In this document: one piece after another, positions 16,627 through 25,975 of the stretch
Position numbering within the stretch: the stretch's first letter is position 1
How the letters are laid out: each line of letters opens with the position of its first letter
Assembly: GCF_000285515.1 (NCBI RefSeq)
Contig: NZ_HE610957.1
Span: 226,726-281,704 of the forward strand
DNA from: Paenibacillus senegalensis JC66
Lineage (GTDB): Bacteria; Bacillota; Bacilli; Paenibacillales; NBRC-103111
Direction of reading: 5' to 3'
Length of the DNA stretch: 54,979 nt
The notes under the pieces: generated by a model
What the model saw: the letters and a program-made list of their open reading frames with translations, nothing else
Told to the model about the DNA's origin: nothing
Databases searched by the model: none
Translations under genes and position numbers: made by a program

Positions 16627-17511
16627 TTACCCTTTAACGCTTCCAAGCACAATTCCTTTTGTAAAATGCTTTTGCAGAAATGGATAGACCAGCAGGACAG
16701 GTAATGCGCCAACGAAGAGCTGTGCCGCCTTGGCTGTGCGGTCTGATACCATCAAGAGTACTTCCAGATCGGTTGAGCTGTTAATGATTGTACTCATTCC
16801 GACCACAACAGTATACAAGTAGCTCTGCATCGGGTAATTGTCAGGTGAATTCATGAATAGAATTCCGTCAAACCATGAATTCCAGTGGCCGACAATAGCA
16901 AATAAGGTTACAGTGGCAATCGAAGGAGCAGACAAGGGGACGAAAATGCTCCAAAGAATGCGTAAGTGGCCTGCGCCGTCCATAAGCGCGGCTTCTTCCA
17001 GCTCTTTCGGCAGATTACGGAAGAAATTTAGCAAAATAACTACATTAAAGACCGGAACCGCGGCGGGGAGCACTAGCGCCCAAATAGTATCCAGGATGCC
17101 AAGTGCGCGGATGGTCATATACATTGGAATGATTCCTCCGCTGAACAACATTGTAAACACGAAAATCCAGACGTATATGGTTCTTCCCTTCAAGGTCGCT
17201 GCGTCTTTGGACAGCGGATAGGCAACCAGAATCGTAAGCAGCATATTGATCAGTACTCCAAGGGCTACACGCTGCAGCGAGATGCCCATCGATTTCAAGA
17301 ATGCCGACTGTCCCAATACAAAATCGTAGGATTTCAGCGTAAATTCTATCGGCCAGAGAAACACTTTTCCGGCCGCAACAGTAGCATCAGAACTTAAGGA
17401 AATCGCGAACAAATGGACTAGCGGAAGCACACAGAGAACAGCCAGAACTGTCATAAAGCCATAGTTAAGAATGGAAAAGATGCGCCAATATATCGAAATT
17501 TTTCCTGCCAT
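16627..17511 (-). CDS. Carbohydrate ABC transporter permease (LplC/YtcP type)
   Basis: 294 residues with about six transmembrane helices. The cytoplasmic EAA loop, EEAALMDGAGHLRILWSIFVPLSAP, contacts the ATPase. No ATPase gene lies in this cluster, as is common for this transporter family, which shares an MsmX-like ATPase encoded elsewhere. GGAGGG lies 9 nt before the ATG. It follows the LplB-type permease after 14 nt. Confidence 0.93.
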   Translation of the reverse strand: MAGKISIYWRIFSILNYGFMTVLAVLCVLPLVHLFAISLSSDATVAAGKVFLWPIEFTLKSYDFVLGQSAFLKSMGISLQRVALGVLINMLLTILVAYPLSKDAATLKGRTIYVWIFVFTMLFSGGIIPMYMTIRALGILDTIWALVLPAAVPVFNVVILLNFFRNLPKELEEAALMDGAGHLRILWSIFVPLSAPSIATVTLFAIVGHWNSWFDGILFMNSPDNYPMQSYLYTVVVGMSTIINSSTDLEVLLMVSDRTAKAAQLFVGALPVLLVYPFLQKHFTKGIVLGSVKG

Positions 17512-17525
17512 GGATGGTATCCCTC

Positions 17526-18425
17526 CTAAAATATTCGATAGTTCGCGAAGCGGTAAGCCATATAGTAGGATACCGAAATTAATAGAAGTGAGACAAAAGA
17601 CTTCAGAACACCGATAGCTGTTGCCAGCCCGTATTGAGCTTCAATCATGCCAACCCTGTACACAAACGTATCGATGATGTCTCCGCTTTCATAAACAATT
17701 GGACTGTACAGGTTAAACACCTGGTCGAACCCCGCATTAAGAACGCTTCCAATGCTGAGCGTAGCCATAAGAACAATGATTGGTCTCATGCCCGGCAGCG
17801 TAATGTGCCAGATCTGCTTCCACCGGCTGGCCCCATCGACAATGGCCGCTTCATAAAGAGCGGGGTTAATGCCGACAATGGCCGCGAGGTAAACGATCGT
17901 ACTGAACCCGAACTCCTTCCATTCATTGGAGACTACAAGGGTATACGGAAACCACCGGTTATCCCCGAGAAAAAAGACCGGGTCCGTCCCTATCCACTCC
18001 AGAAACCTGTTAACAATGCCGGTGCTGGGTGATAAAATATCGATCAAAATACCACTTAGGATAACCCAAGATAGGAAGTATGGCAAATAAATCATCGTTT
18101 GGATCAATCGTCTGTAAGCCTCTTTGCGGATTTCATTCAGCAATATAGCGATAGAAACCGGAACAATAAGTCCAACTACTATTTTCATGCTGGCAATAAA
18201 TACTGTGTTCCAAAGAATCCGGTAAAAATCAGGCAAATCGAGCATATAGCGGAAGTTATCGAGCCCAACCCATTGAGAGCCGAAGATTCCTTTTGCCGGA
18301 ATAAAATTTTGAAAGGCGATCACGATGCCGAGCATAGGAATATAGCTGAAGATGATGATCGCGATAAGACCCGGAATAAGCATTAGATGCAGCGGCAGCT
18401 GGGTCCGCCATTTTTTGTGCAGCAT
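17526..18425 (-). CDS. Carbohydrate ABC transporter permease (LplB type)
   Basis: 299 residues. The N-terminus LHLMLIPGLIAIIIFSYIPMLGIVIAFQNF is characteristic of the LplB subfamily, and the EAA loop is EAAIVDGASRWKQIWHITLPGM. It pairs with the adjacent LplC-type permease to form the membrane channel of an oligosaccharide importer. TGGAGG lies about 8 nt before the ATG. It is 57 nt downstream of the lipoprotein gene, in the same operon. Confidence 0.93.
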   Translation of the reverse strand: MLHKKWRTQLPLHLMLIPGLIAIIIFSYIPMLGIVIAFQNFIPAKGIFGSQWVGLDNFRYMLDLPDFYRILWNTVFIASMKIVVGLIVPVSIAILLNEIRKEAYRRLIQTMIYLPYFLSWVILSGILIDILSPSTGIVNRFLEWIGTDPVFFLGDNRWFPYTLVVSNEWKEFGFSTIVYLAAIVGINPALYEAAIVDGASRWKQIWHITLPGMRPIIVLMATLSIGSVLNAGFDQVFNLYSPIVYESGDIIDTFVYRVGMIEAQYGLATAIGVLKSFVSLLLISVSYYMAYRFANYRIF

Positions 18426-18482
18426 GTGGATGTCCTCCAGTATAAAGATACGGAAGGCGAATGTCTCCGCCTTCCCAACCTC

Positions 18483-20177
18483 CTAATTATTTTGTGAGTA
18501 CCACTCATTTACTTCTTCCGTAATCTGGTCGCCGCCAAGCTTTTTCCAGTCCTCAACAAATTTATCGAAGGCGCTGATCGGCGATTGCCCCATGATGATT
18601 TTGGTAAAGGTCTCATCCTGCATTTTTTTCAAAGAAGCCATTTTTTGCGACATAGTCGGTGTAGCCGCTCCCTGGAATTCACTGTACAGGCCTAGATTGT
18701 TCTTGTTATAGTAGTCGATCACACTATAGGAGCCTTCCGGCCCAAAGACGGCCGTAGCAAACCAGAGTGTCTTATCGCCATCGTAGTATTGGGTGAGTCT
18801 ATCGTAGTGAACGCTTGCTGGAAACCCGAGATGGCTGCCGTCACCTTTCTCCAACGCTTCCTGTACCTGCTTGAATGCCTCCAAATTCACGTTCAGCGGG
18901 TCAATCTGGACCGGATGGTACTTCCCGGGGAAGACGCCTTCTTTATCTGATATAAACGGATTCGGCTCAGGTGCGTAGTTCGTTTCATAGTAGTGCTTAA
19001 GATAAATATTGGCGAGCTTGATCATGGCCTCCGGATTCCCCGCTCCCTTTCTCACGACATAGAAGTTCGCTGCCGTATCCAGAAGCTGGGGAACTGCTGG
19101 GCTGCCGTCAACCGAAACGATCGGATAAGGCTTCCATTCAGCATTAGGATCATTATCGAAATTTTTACTATGAATATGGCCCCCATCGGATACGGTGCCA
19201 TAGGCCAGTCCGAGCTTTCCTGCTGCGATTTCCTCAGCCAGCTTATCCCACGGCTTGACCGCGAACTCCTGATCGATCACTCCATCGGCATACAATTCGG
19301 CCAACTGCTCAAGCGCTTCTTTCATCTCTGGCTGGATGGAACCGAATGCAAGACGGCCGCTGCTGTCCTTAATCCAGATGTCAGGATAAGCCTTATACCC
19401 GTTGAAGAACCCTTTCACCGTACCGTGCATCTGGAATAAAGTATTGTTAACCCCTAATCCGCGCGTATCATCCTTGCTGTTTCCATCCGGATCTTCCTTG
19501 GCAAATGCCGTAGCGATGCGAATGACGTCATCGATTGTTTGCGGCTCAGGCAGGTTCAGCTTTTTCAGCCAGTCTGCACGCACCCACAGCATTTCCCCGG
19601 TACTGATCCCGCCGTTAACCTGCATTCTGGGAATCCCCACCAGCTTGCCGTCCACAGTCGCTGCCTTCAGAGCTACTCCATTATCTTGCTGAAGCAGTTC
19701 TTTAAGGTAAGGACTGCCATACTGCTCCAGCAGCTCAGTCAAATCCTCCAGCTGTCCCGCGTCGTTCAGTCTCATCATCTCTTCTTTATTCACCATTAGG
19801 AAATCCGGAATATCACCGGAAGCGATAGAGACGTTCAGCTTCTGTCTGTATTGGGACTCATCCACCGTCCAGTTATTTTTCACTTTAATCCCGTACTGTT
19901 CTTCAAAAATACGAGTCCATATATTACTGTCAATGGAATCGCCGTCCCTGTATTTGAACCCTTGGTTAATGTCGCCGCGAACTGTCGTTACCTCAATCAG
20001 CGGATCGTATTTTCCCAGCGGATCTGCGGGTTTCTGCGGTGTCGGACTGTTTTCCTTGCTCTCTCCCTGTTCTTCCGCCGGATTGCTGTCAGCGCCCGGG
20101 CTCCCGCACGCGCTCAGTGTCAGAGCCGCGGTCAGCATAAAGGATACAGTCCAGAGACTTCGTTTTCTGTAGATCAT
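18483..20177 (-). CDS. Extracellular oligosaccharide-binding lipoprotein (LplA type)
   Basis: 564 residues. The lipoprotein signal ends in LTLSAC, with the lipidated Cys at about 24, then a Ser/Pro/Glu-rich tether. The remainder is a family 1 type solute-binding domain: DIPDFLMVNKEEMMRLNDAGQLEDLTELL, RADWLKKLNLPEPQTIDDVI, NPEAMIKLANIY. It captures oligosaccharide for the two permeases. I start it at ATG 20177, 6 nt after GAGGGG; a TTG one codon earlier is less well spaced. It is the first gene of the importer-YesM-YesN operon, whose promoter region holds a cre-like site. Confidence 0.92.
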   Translation of the reverse strand: MIYRKRSLWTVSFMLTAALTLSACGSPGADSNPAEEQGESKENSPTPQKPADPLGKYDPLIEVTTVRGDINQGFKYRDGDSIDSNIWTRIFEEQYGIKVKNNWTVDESQYRQKLNVSIASGDIPDFLMVNKEEMMRLNDAGQLEDLTELLEQYGSPYLKELLQQDNGVALKAATVDGKLVGIPRMQVNGGISTGEMLWVRADWLKKLNLPEPQTIDDVIRIATAFAKEDPDGNSKDDTRGLGVNNTLFQMHGTVKGFFNGYKAYPDIWIKDSSGRLAFGSIQPEMKEALEQLAELYADGVIDQEFAVKPWDKLAEEIAAGKLGLAYGTVSDGGHIHSKNFDNDPNAEWKPYPIVSVDGSPAVPQLLDTAANFYVVRKGAGNPEAMIKLANIYLKHYYETNYAPEPNPFISDKEGVFPGKYHPVQIDPLNVNLEAFKQVQEALEKGDGSHLGFPASVHYDRLTQYYDGDKTLWFATAVFGPEGSYSVIDYYNKNNLGLYSEFQGAATPTMSQKMASLKKMQDETFTKIIMGQSPISAFDKFVEDWKKLGGDQITEEVNEWYSQNN

Positions 20178-20218
20178 CAAGCACCCCTCATTTCTTCACA
20201 TATTGTGTTACCTCTTCT

Positions 20219-20248
20219 ATTATAAATGGCTGTGAAAACGCTTCGACA
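20219..20248 (-). promoter_or_regulatory. Promoter and overlapping cre-like site of the importer operon
   Basis: On the minus strand a TATAAT lies at 20224-20219 with a weak -35 (TGTCGA) 18 bp upstream. The sequence at 20231-20248, TGTGAAAACGCTTCGACA on the plus strand, is an imperfect palindrome. Its core TGAAAACGCTTCGA differs from the cre consensus at one defined position. CcpA bound here would compete with RNA polymerase. Confidence 0.5.
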
Positions 20249-20298
20249 CGGGACAATTTTGCGATTCTTGCCCAGAATTAATCAATCCGATACTCTAG

Positions 20299-21912
20299 CT
20301 AATTATGCGCAAGCAGCTCCCGGCGAATCGCGTAAGTTCCCGTAAGAGCATCAACCAGATACTTCACCGTAACCTCAATATCCCCATATGTGTTGATCAA
20401 TGTGTCAATGGATGCCTCATATTCCTTGTGTACGAAAGGGTGAAAATGGGATACAAAAATGATCGGGGTATCCAGTTTGGTCCAGCCGCCCATCATATTG
20501 CGTGCCACTTCATCGTGCAGCCGTACCACGTTAAGACCATAGCTGAGCCGGCTCCCTATAGAGCAGAGGATTAAATCAAAGCTTCCTCCGCCAGCTGCCT
20601 CGAACAGCCGGTCTGGGCCCGGATCCACCCACTGCTCAACATGAGCTGTATGCTTTGCTAGCTCCCGCTTCACCCGTTCATACAGCTCAGCATATCGATC
20701 ATGATTGTTCATGATGACAGCGTGCAGCACTCGGGTCTCCGGCTTGATCGGGAACGGTACCAGCCCCTTTCGGTCTCTGACGAGCGTGATGCTCTCCCGG
20801 GCGATACGCTCGGCAACCCGCACGTTATGCTCCTTACTGATTGCCGGGTTCTGAGTATTTTCAACTGCCTGAGATGCCTCCTTTTGCCCGAACAGTCCTA
20901 ATTGTTCCTTCAAGGAAAGGATGCGGCCGGCCCGATCCCGAAGCGTCTGAAGCGACAGCTTGCCGCTTTCCATCCGGCACTCCATTTCCGTGTAGAACCG
21001 TTCATTCACCCGGGGGAACAATAGCAAATCGCACCCGTTCTCCAGTGCTGCGGCACATGCATCGTAGTAATTCATATAACCTACTGCGCCGCCCATCTCA
21101 ATAGCATCCGAAACAATCAGCCCCTCAAATCCCATCTTTGTGCGCAGAAGGTCGACCAGGAGCCGCTTGGACAACGCAGCAGGCGGATACAAGCCATTTT
21201 CATCCGGCACGTCAAAGGCGGGCAGTGCAATATGGCCCGGCATAACAGCCATGGCACCGTCGTCGATCAGCGCTTGAAATACGCGTCCCGGCCCTTTCCA
21301 CCACTCCCTTTGTGTCAGCGGATTGACCGATGTAGTCAAGTGATGATCCAAACTGGAGTGCCCATCGCCGGGAAAATGCTTGATGGTTGCTATCATGCCA
21401 TGATCTTGAAGCCCTTGCATATAGGCCCCGGCCATTTTAATAACATGTTCAGGGTCTTGACCCGGGCTGCGCATGCTGACAACCGGGCTGTCCGGATCGG
21501 CAGCCAAATCCACCACCGGTGAGAACGTCCAATTGTAGCCTAATTCGCCTGCTTCCTGTGCCGCAATTTTGCCCGCTTCATAGGCAAGCTCCGGTGAATT
21601 GGTCTGGCTAAGACCCATCATGTAAGGGAAACGGGCTGCCCCCTGTATCATATTTCCCGGCCCGCACTCCAAGTCGCTCACAATCAGAGGCGAGATGCCA
21701 GCTGCTTCCTGAAAACGCCGGATCGCTATGCGAAGCTCCGAGACTTCCATCGGATGAAAAAAGACTGCTCCGAAATTTTCTGCCTCCTGTTTCTCCTGCT
21801 GAATCCGCGCATAAGCCGGACAGATCACCTGATTTAGCAGCCCCCGAAAATCCAGAGAATTCACAAGCTGCTGCGCCTGGGGCGTTTGCTTTATCCGGTA
21901 TTTCATTTTCAT
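20299..21912 (-). CDS. Glycoside hydrolase family 3, NagZ-like
   Basis: 537 residues. The GH3 barrel shows LIVSDLECGPG, TFSPVVDLAADPDSP, the loop motif KHFPGDGHSSLDHH (residues 178-191) and the nucleophile region FEGLIVSDAIEMGG with Asp269. The second half is an alpha/beta sandwich (LVRDRKGLVPF, FDLILCSIGSR). The KHFPGDGH arrangement, with a His in the loop, is like beta-N-acetylhexosaminidases of the NagZ group, but beta-glucosidase activity cannot be excluded. No signal peptide, so it trims imported oligosaccharides. AAGGAG lies 6 nt before the ATG. It follows the 827-residue gene after 12 nt, so it belongs to the isomerase operon. Confidence 0.88.
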   Translation of the reverse strand: MKMKYRIKQTPQAQQLVNSLDFRGLLNQVICPAYARIQQEKQEAENFGAVFFHPMEVSELRIAIRRFQEAAGISPLIVSDLECGPGNMIQGAARFPYMMGLSQTNSPELAYEAGKIAAQEAGELGYNWTFSPVVDLAADPDSPVVSMRSPGQDPEHVIKMAGAYMQGLQDHGMIATIKHFPGDGHSSLDHHLTTSVNPLTQREWWKGPGRVFQALIDDGAMAVMPGHIALPAFDVPDENGLYPPAALSKRLLVDLLRTKMGFEGLIVSDAIEMGGAVGYMNYYDACAAALENGCDLLLFPRVNERFYTEMECRMESGKLSLQTLRDRAGRILSLKEQLGLFGQKEASQAVENTQNPAISKEHNVRVAERIARESITLVRDRKGLVPFPIKPETRVLHAVIMNNHDRYAELYERVKRELAKHTAHVEQWVDPGPDRLFEAAGGGSFDLILCSIGSRLSYGLNVVRLHDEVARNMMGGWTKLDTPIIFVSHFHPFVHKEYEASIDTLINTYGDIEVTVKYLVDALTGTYAIRRELLAHN

Positions 21913-21924
21913 GTCACACTCCTT

Positions 21925-24408
21925 CTACCAGGAAATGTTGATGGTACCGCTAATCTCCTTGATTACTATTTTGTTATCCTGCCGCGCCCACGGAATCTCT
22001 TCTTCATCGGCAAAATGATGGCGGATATCGACACGCCCTTTCTCAAGCGCCCACACAGGCGGGTATATGATTAAGATGGCTTCTTTAAGCCCGCCGACGG
22101 TTATCGTCCGTACTGGATCGATCTTCCTTGTGGACACCGGGCTATTTTCCCGGCACCATACCTGCCCCGGTTCCTTTTGTTCCATAAATACCCGGCATTC
22201 CTCATGAAAAGTTCGATCCAGAGCGTAAGAGATTTCTGCCGGACCTGCAGCTGCCGCCTGACCGATGATGACCGGAACCCCATCCGGGGTGCGGAGACGG
22301 AAGGATACGGAGGAATCCTTTTTGCATCCGGTGAACAGAAATGCGTTGTCATGCCGTTTCACAAACATGAGCGCAGGAGCGGACGCTTCCTCGTGTTTGT
22401 CCTGCAGCACCGTGTAGCCGAAATGCTGGAGCATGTACCGCAGAGCAACAGAGCCATCAACAAACGAAGTGTCTTGTCTTACAGGCAAGTGGGTAATTCC
22501 CGAATTCGCAAAGGGAAGCGAGCCCCTCACCCAGCTGATGCGACCGCCGTTCCAGGAAGGATGCTGTCTGCTTAACGCATAAGCGCGTACCTCGCCCCCT
22601 TGATGCAGCTCAATCGCGGGGAGTGTGAAGGCATCTTTCGCATCTCTAATTTGTTCATGGAACCCTCCATCGCCGATTAGCGCCTGATGGCGCAGCCTGC
22701 GTGCCAACCCGCGTCCGGGGACGGCTGTTCCGTCCTCCTGAAGACCGCTGCTGCGCACCTCGAAATCGCCTTCCAGCCCCTCGCCCCGCTGCAAATTCAA
22801 CATTTCCAGCAAAGTCGGGTCTTGTATGGAGCCATACATCAGCAGACGGCCCCCCGAGCGGACATAATTGGCAAAGTAGGCTGAATGGGTTCCGCTTAAC
22901 CAGGAGGCGGAAACGAGCAGGATCGTGTCCTTCATTTTTGCAGTTGCTCCCTCGGTCATTTCAAAGAGAGTATCCGTACCGATCACCGTATTAAGCGGCA
23001 GCCCTTGATTGATCGCGTTGCGGATGAACCAGTCATGGAAAAAAACAGTTCCCGAATGTTCAGCTGATTCCTTCACGATCTCATGCAGTTCGCGAAACGG
23101 GTAAACCCAGGTTAGCAGGCCGGGCTGATCAGGGGATTGCGTTAAAGCTCTGCGGAGATGGGGAATAATGTCCATTGTATCCCATTCGTTGAGCTCCCCC
23201 CTTTCCGTATCGATCGTCAGAATCTCTACAATTCCCGGCCCTTCCAGTTCACCCGCTCGATTTACCCTGGCTGCGGCGAGCGGACAGTAGATGTCGTGCG
23301 GCTCCCGGTCATACAAATCCCGCCATGGATTTTGCCAGAACCAAGGATCATTGGGATAGAACCGAAACGGATAGGTACTGCCGGGAATTTCTGCGATTCT
23401 GGACAGATAGCCCGTCATTTCCAGGCCGAAGTCATAATTCAGGGCACCCCATGGGGAATTCGGCGGCGGCAGCTCAAGATACTGTTTCTCATACAAGGTG
23501 AGCAGCGGAATATAATCCTTCGCCAAGTCCATTCCCGTACCGAAGTTAGTGCCCCGTATCTCTGTACGGGTATGGGGACATTCCATTTTGAAATGGTCCC
23601 AAAACGACAGCACTTTCGTTGACAGCTCGTCATATTCTGTGAGCGGCATTTGCTCCCCGTTATAATTAGCGCCCAAATAAGTCCAGGGAAAATAAGAGAC
23701 CGCAAAGCCGTTGGAGAACCAGATATAATCAAATCCCATCGCAGGCAGGAAGCTGGCGCATTGACGGCCGAGAAATTCACCGAATGGAGTACCCTCCGGA
23801 ATCCCCTGCGGATAAGCCGCATATACAGCATCATCAGCATGCAAGGTGGACCAGGTACAGACAACCGTATAATCAGCTTTAAGCGAAATATACTGTCCGC
23901 CAAGCTCTGCGAGGTTAATCTCCGGGTGGTCCTTGTATTTAAAATCGGAATAAGCGAATTCTGGACCCGCGTCAAAGGTCGCCCCCACCTCCATCCTCAC
24001 TCCAAACCGTTCGGCAGCGACCCGTTTGAAGCTGGCAACGATTCTTTTAAGATCGCCGTAAGTCATCGCTACGGGGGCATCCTTGTATGGGCGGGCGATT
24101 CTCGGGTCCTTGTCGCCTTGAATGTGGCTGAAGCAGTCTTCATTCGCAAATCCGATATACTTGGCCCATTCGAACTCCGTGCTTTCATTTCCGTCCCAGG
24201 TTAGAATCTCGCTGCCGTCCGCCACCCACAGCAGCATAGATGCCTCATGAGCCATACCAATCAGGGGCAGCCACTGGCGGATCGCCTCTGCACAGACCTC
24301 ATCAATGGCCTCTTGCTCCAGACTGAAGAACGGCTTCAAGCTCATTTCAAGTGTAACCCGCTGCAGCTTTCTCCCTCTTTCACATGTACCATCAGAGATC
24401 ATCAGCAC
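21925..24408 (-). CDS. Large protein of unrecognised family, probable cytoplasmic glycoside hydrolase
   Basis: 827 residues, no signal peptide. The first 400 or so residues read like a TIM barrel: RVTLEMSLKPFFSL, MLLWVADGSEILTW, FDYIWFSNGFAVSYFPW, LRTEIRGTNFGTGMD-like segments, with several paired acidic and Trp residues. A middle part has a Rossmann-like or amidotransferase-like feel (TILLVSASWLSGTHSAYFANYVRSGGRLLMYGS, as in beta-galactosidase trimerisation domains), and the C-terminus is beta-rich. I cannot name a CAZy family. GTG 24408 has AGGAGG 7 nt upstream and overlaps the end of the isomerase gene. It sits between an isomerase and a GH3 enzyme, so a role on a cluster-specific oligosaccharide is likely. 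Confidence 0.78.
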   Translation of the reverse strand: MLMISDGTCERGRKLQRVTLEMSLKPFFSLEQEAIDEVCAEAIRQWLPLIGMAHEASMLLWVADGSEILTWDGNESTEFEWAKYIGFANEDCFSHIQGDKDPRIARPYKDAPVAMTYGDLKRIVASFKRVAAERFGVRMEVGATFDAGPEFAYSDFKYKDHPEINLAELGGQYISLKADYTVVCTWSTLHADDAVYAAYPQGIPEGTPFGEFLGRQCASFLPAMGFDYIWFSNGFAVSYFPWTYLGANYNGEQMPLTEYDELSTKVLSFWDHFKMECPHTRTEIRGTNFGTGMDLAKDYIPLLTLYEKQYLELPPPNSPWGALNYDFGLEMTGYLSRIAEIPGSTYPFRFYPNDPWFWQNPWRDLYDREPHDIYCPLAAARVNRAGELEGPGIVEILTIDTERGELNEWDTMDIIPHLRRALTQSPDQPGLLTWVYPFRELHEIVKESAEHSGTVFFHDWFIRNAINQGLPLNTVIGTDTLFEMTEGATAKMKDTILLVSASWLSGTHSAYFANYVRSGGRLLMYGSIQDPTLLEMLNLQRGEGLEGDFEVRSSGLQEDGTAVPGRGLARRLRHQALIGDGGFHEQIRDAKDAFTLPAIELHQGGEVRAYALSRQHPSWNGGRISWVRGSLPFANSGITHLPVRQDTSFVDGSVALRYMLQHFGYTVLQDKHEEASAPALMFVKRHDNAFLFTGCKKDSSVSFRLRTPDGVPVIIGQAAAAGPAEISYALDRTFHEECRVFMEQKEPGQVWCRENSPVSTRKIDPVRTITVGGLKEAILIIYPPVWALEKGRVDIRHHFADEEEIPWARQDNKIVIKEISGTINISW

Positions 24409-25862
24409 TTCGCGGCCTCCTTTACAATCTCAAGTTCTAAGCCAAGCACGTCAGCCACATGTCTAATCTTGGCATTCAAATGACCGACACCAAGAGCGAA
24501 ATGATGGGTCGGACCTGCCGCACACCAGCTTTCAACGAAATCAGCTACCCGGCACGCAAAGCTGCAGCGGGTATTGGTGTTCCCTGTTTGCGGAATCTCC
24601 CCGGGAACAGACTCTCCTTCGGCGGCAATCATTTTGAAGCGGCCGTCCGCCGTTTGCGAGATGCCAAGCAGCGTCACTGGCCCGTTCTTAATGCTGAATT
24701 CCAAACCGATGCCAGAGCCGCTCTTGCCATGGAACACATCCAGTCCGCGGATGATTGGCCGGCCGTTGCTGATTCTGATATTATGCGGGCCATCGTGTCC
24801 GACCAGCACAATATCATCTTCAAAATCGCACGGGTGCAGCTCAGCAAAAGATCCTCCGCCGCCAAGTCTCTCCATAATCAGCATTGCTGCGCATGTCTTC
24901 AGGTCGGCTTCTCCTGCCAAAGGAATACCCTTGCCCGTCAGCAGGGAATTGCCCAGCACCATGCTTGAACCGATCCGTTCGTATTCGTTATTGTCAAGCC
25001 CGCGATAATAGTAGGCGAGTCCGGTCAGCTCGTATTCGGCAACCAGCTTGTCGAGCCCTACCGCGACCTTGGCGGACCAATCGAGATCCTCCTGACGGAT
25101 TGGCCTTGTAATCGGATCGATGAACGGATCCGCCAAGGTGAATACACTGCTGATCTCCTCGAGCTTGTCGGCCACCTCAGCGGGTGTAACATCATGAATA
25201 AGCTTGGCAAGATCGCACATCTCCAGCATCTGCACATGAGAGCCGAAGGCCGCCGTGAATGCGGTAGGATCTGTGTTCATGTCATACATGCCCTCGTACG
25301 TATGCCCCATATAGCCTATTCGCGCATATTTGAAAGCCCGGCGGGCATTGGCTACCTGGCACCACTTCTCGATCTCCTTTTCTGCTCTTGCATCCTCATG
25401 AAGTGTGCCAACAATCATGCCGGCGGCCGGTTGACCTGCCCTGATCAGGACGCCGCTAATTTCAGGGAGCGAGCATATATTGTCATTCGCCAGCTGCATG
25501 TAAGTAGTCGTATGGCGGTAATCCAGCTTTTTTAAAGGCTGCAGCGCCACTAATACGGTAGGCACGCCAAGATTAAGAATAGCGGTTGCTGCAGAAGATG
25601 AAGTCACGTATGTGCTTAAATTGCAGAATAAAAAGTCTACATCCGCGGCCTTTAAACGTGCCGCCGCAGCGAAGGAAAGGCCGACATTATCCACGAAACC
25701 GGCTGATACCACTTCTACATCCTGCTTTCGAAGCCTATCCTCGAATTGTTTACCGTTCGCCTCCAGCTCTTCCTTAAGACCCGGAAATTGCCCCCAATAA
25801 GGCTCATGACCTACAGTGATTACACCGACACGAGCTTTGGCACGATGGAAGTTTTGTTTCAT
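24402..25862 (-). CDS. L-arabinose/L-fucose isomerase family protein
   Basis: 486 residues. The N-terminal Rossmann-like domains begin RVGVITVGHEPYWGQFPGL. Features of the AraA/FucI superfamily follow: VDFLFCNLSTYVTSS, TVLVALQP, RIGYMGHTYEGMYDM, GSHVQMLEMCDLA, and acidic and His residues near the C-terminus (RCSFACRVADFVESW, THHFALGVGH) where the metal site would lie. It should interconvert an aldose and a ketose freed from the polymer; the sugar is not predictable. ATG 25862 lies 8 nt after AGGTGG. It heads the minus-strand operon with the 827-residue protein and GH3, divergent from the AraC gene. Confidence 0.85.
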   Translation of the reverse strand: MKQNFHRAKARVGVITVGHEPYWGQFPGLKEELEANGKQFEDRLRKQDVEVVSAGFVDNVGLSFAAAARLKAADVDFLFCNLSTYVTSSSAATAILNLGVPTVLVALQPLKKLDYRHTTTYMQLANDNICSLPEISGVLIRAGQPAAGMIVGTLHEDARAEKEIEKWCQVANARRAFKYARIGYMGHTYEGMYDMNTDPTAFTAAFGSHVQMLEMCDLAKLIHDVTPAEVADKLEEISSVFTLADPFIDPITRPIRQEDLDWSAKVAVGLDKLVAEYELTGLAYYYRGLDNNEYERIGSSMVLGNSLLTGKGIPLAGEADLKTCAAMLIMERLGGGGSFAELHPCDFEDDIVLVGHDGPHNIRISNGRPIIRGLDVFHGKSGSGIGLEFSIKNGPVTLLGISQTADGRFKMIAAEGESVPGEIPQTGNTNTRCSFACRVADFVESWCAAGPTHHFALGVGHLNAKIRHVADVLGLELEIVKEAAKC

Positions 25863-25902
25863 TTTGAACACCACCTGTTTTATTTTTATTGAGCTTTTTA
25901 AG

Positions 25903-25918
25903 CATGCTGGTTGGCATG
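25903..25918. promoter_or_regulatory. Palindrome between isomerase operon and araC-type gene, candidate operator
   Basis: CATGC-TGGTTG-GCATG lies in the divergent promoter region and overlaps the -35 hexamer of the AraC-type gene. It is a plausible binding site for that regulator, giving autoregulation and control of the isomerase operon. Confidence 0.4.
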
Positions 25919-25939
25919 AATCTGCGGTTCGCTTATAAT
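25911..25939 (+). promoter_or_regulatory. Promoter of the AraC-type regulator gene
   Basis: TTGGCA at 25911-25916 and TATAAT at 25934-25939 are separated by exactly 17 bp. Transcription would start near 25946, which excludes translation starts upstream of that point. Confidence 0.75.
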
Positions 25940-25975
25940 AACCCTTACCTTAACCTTAGGAGGGAGTCGGAAGTT

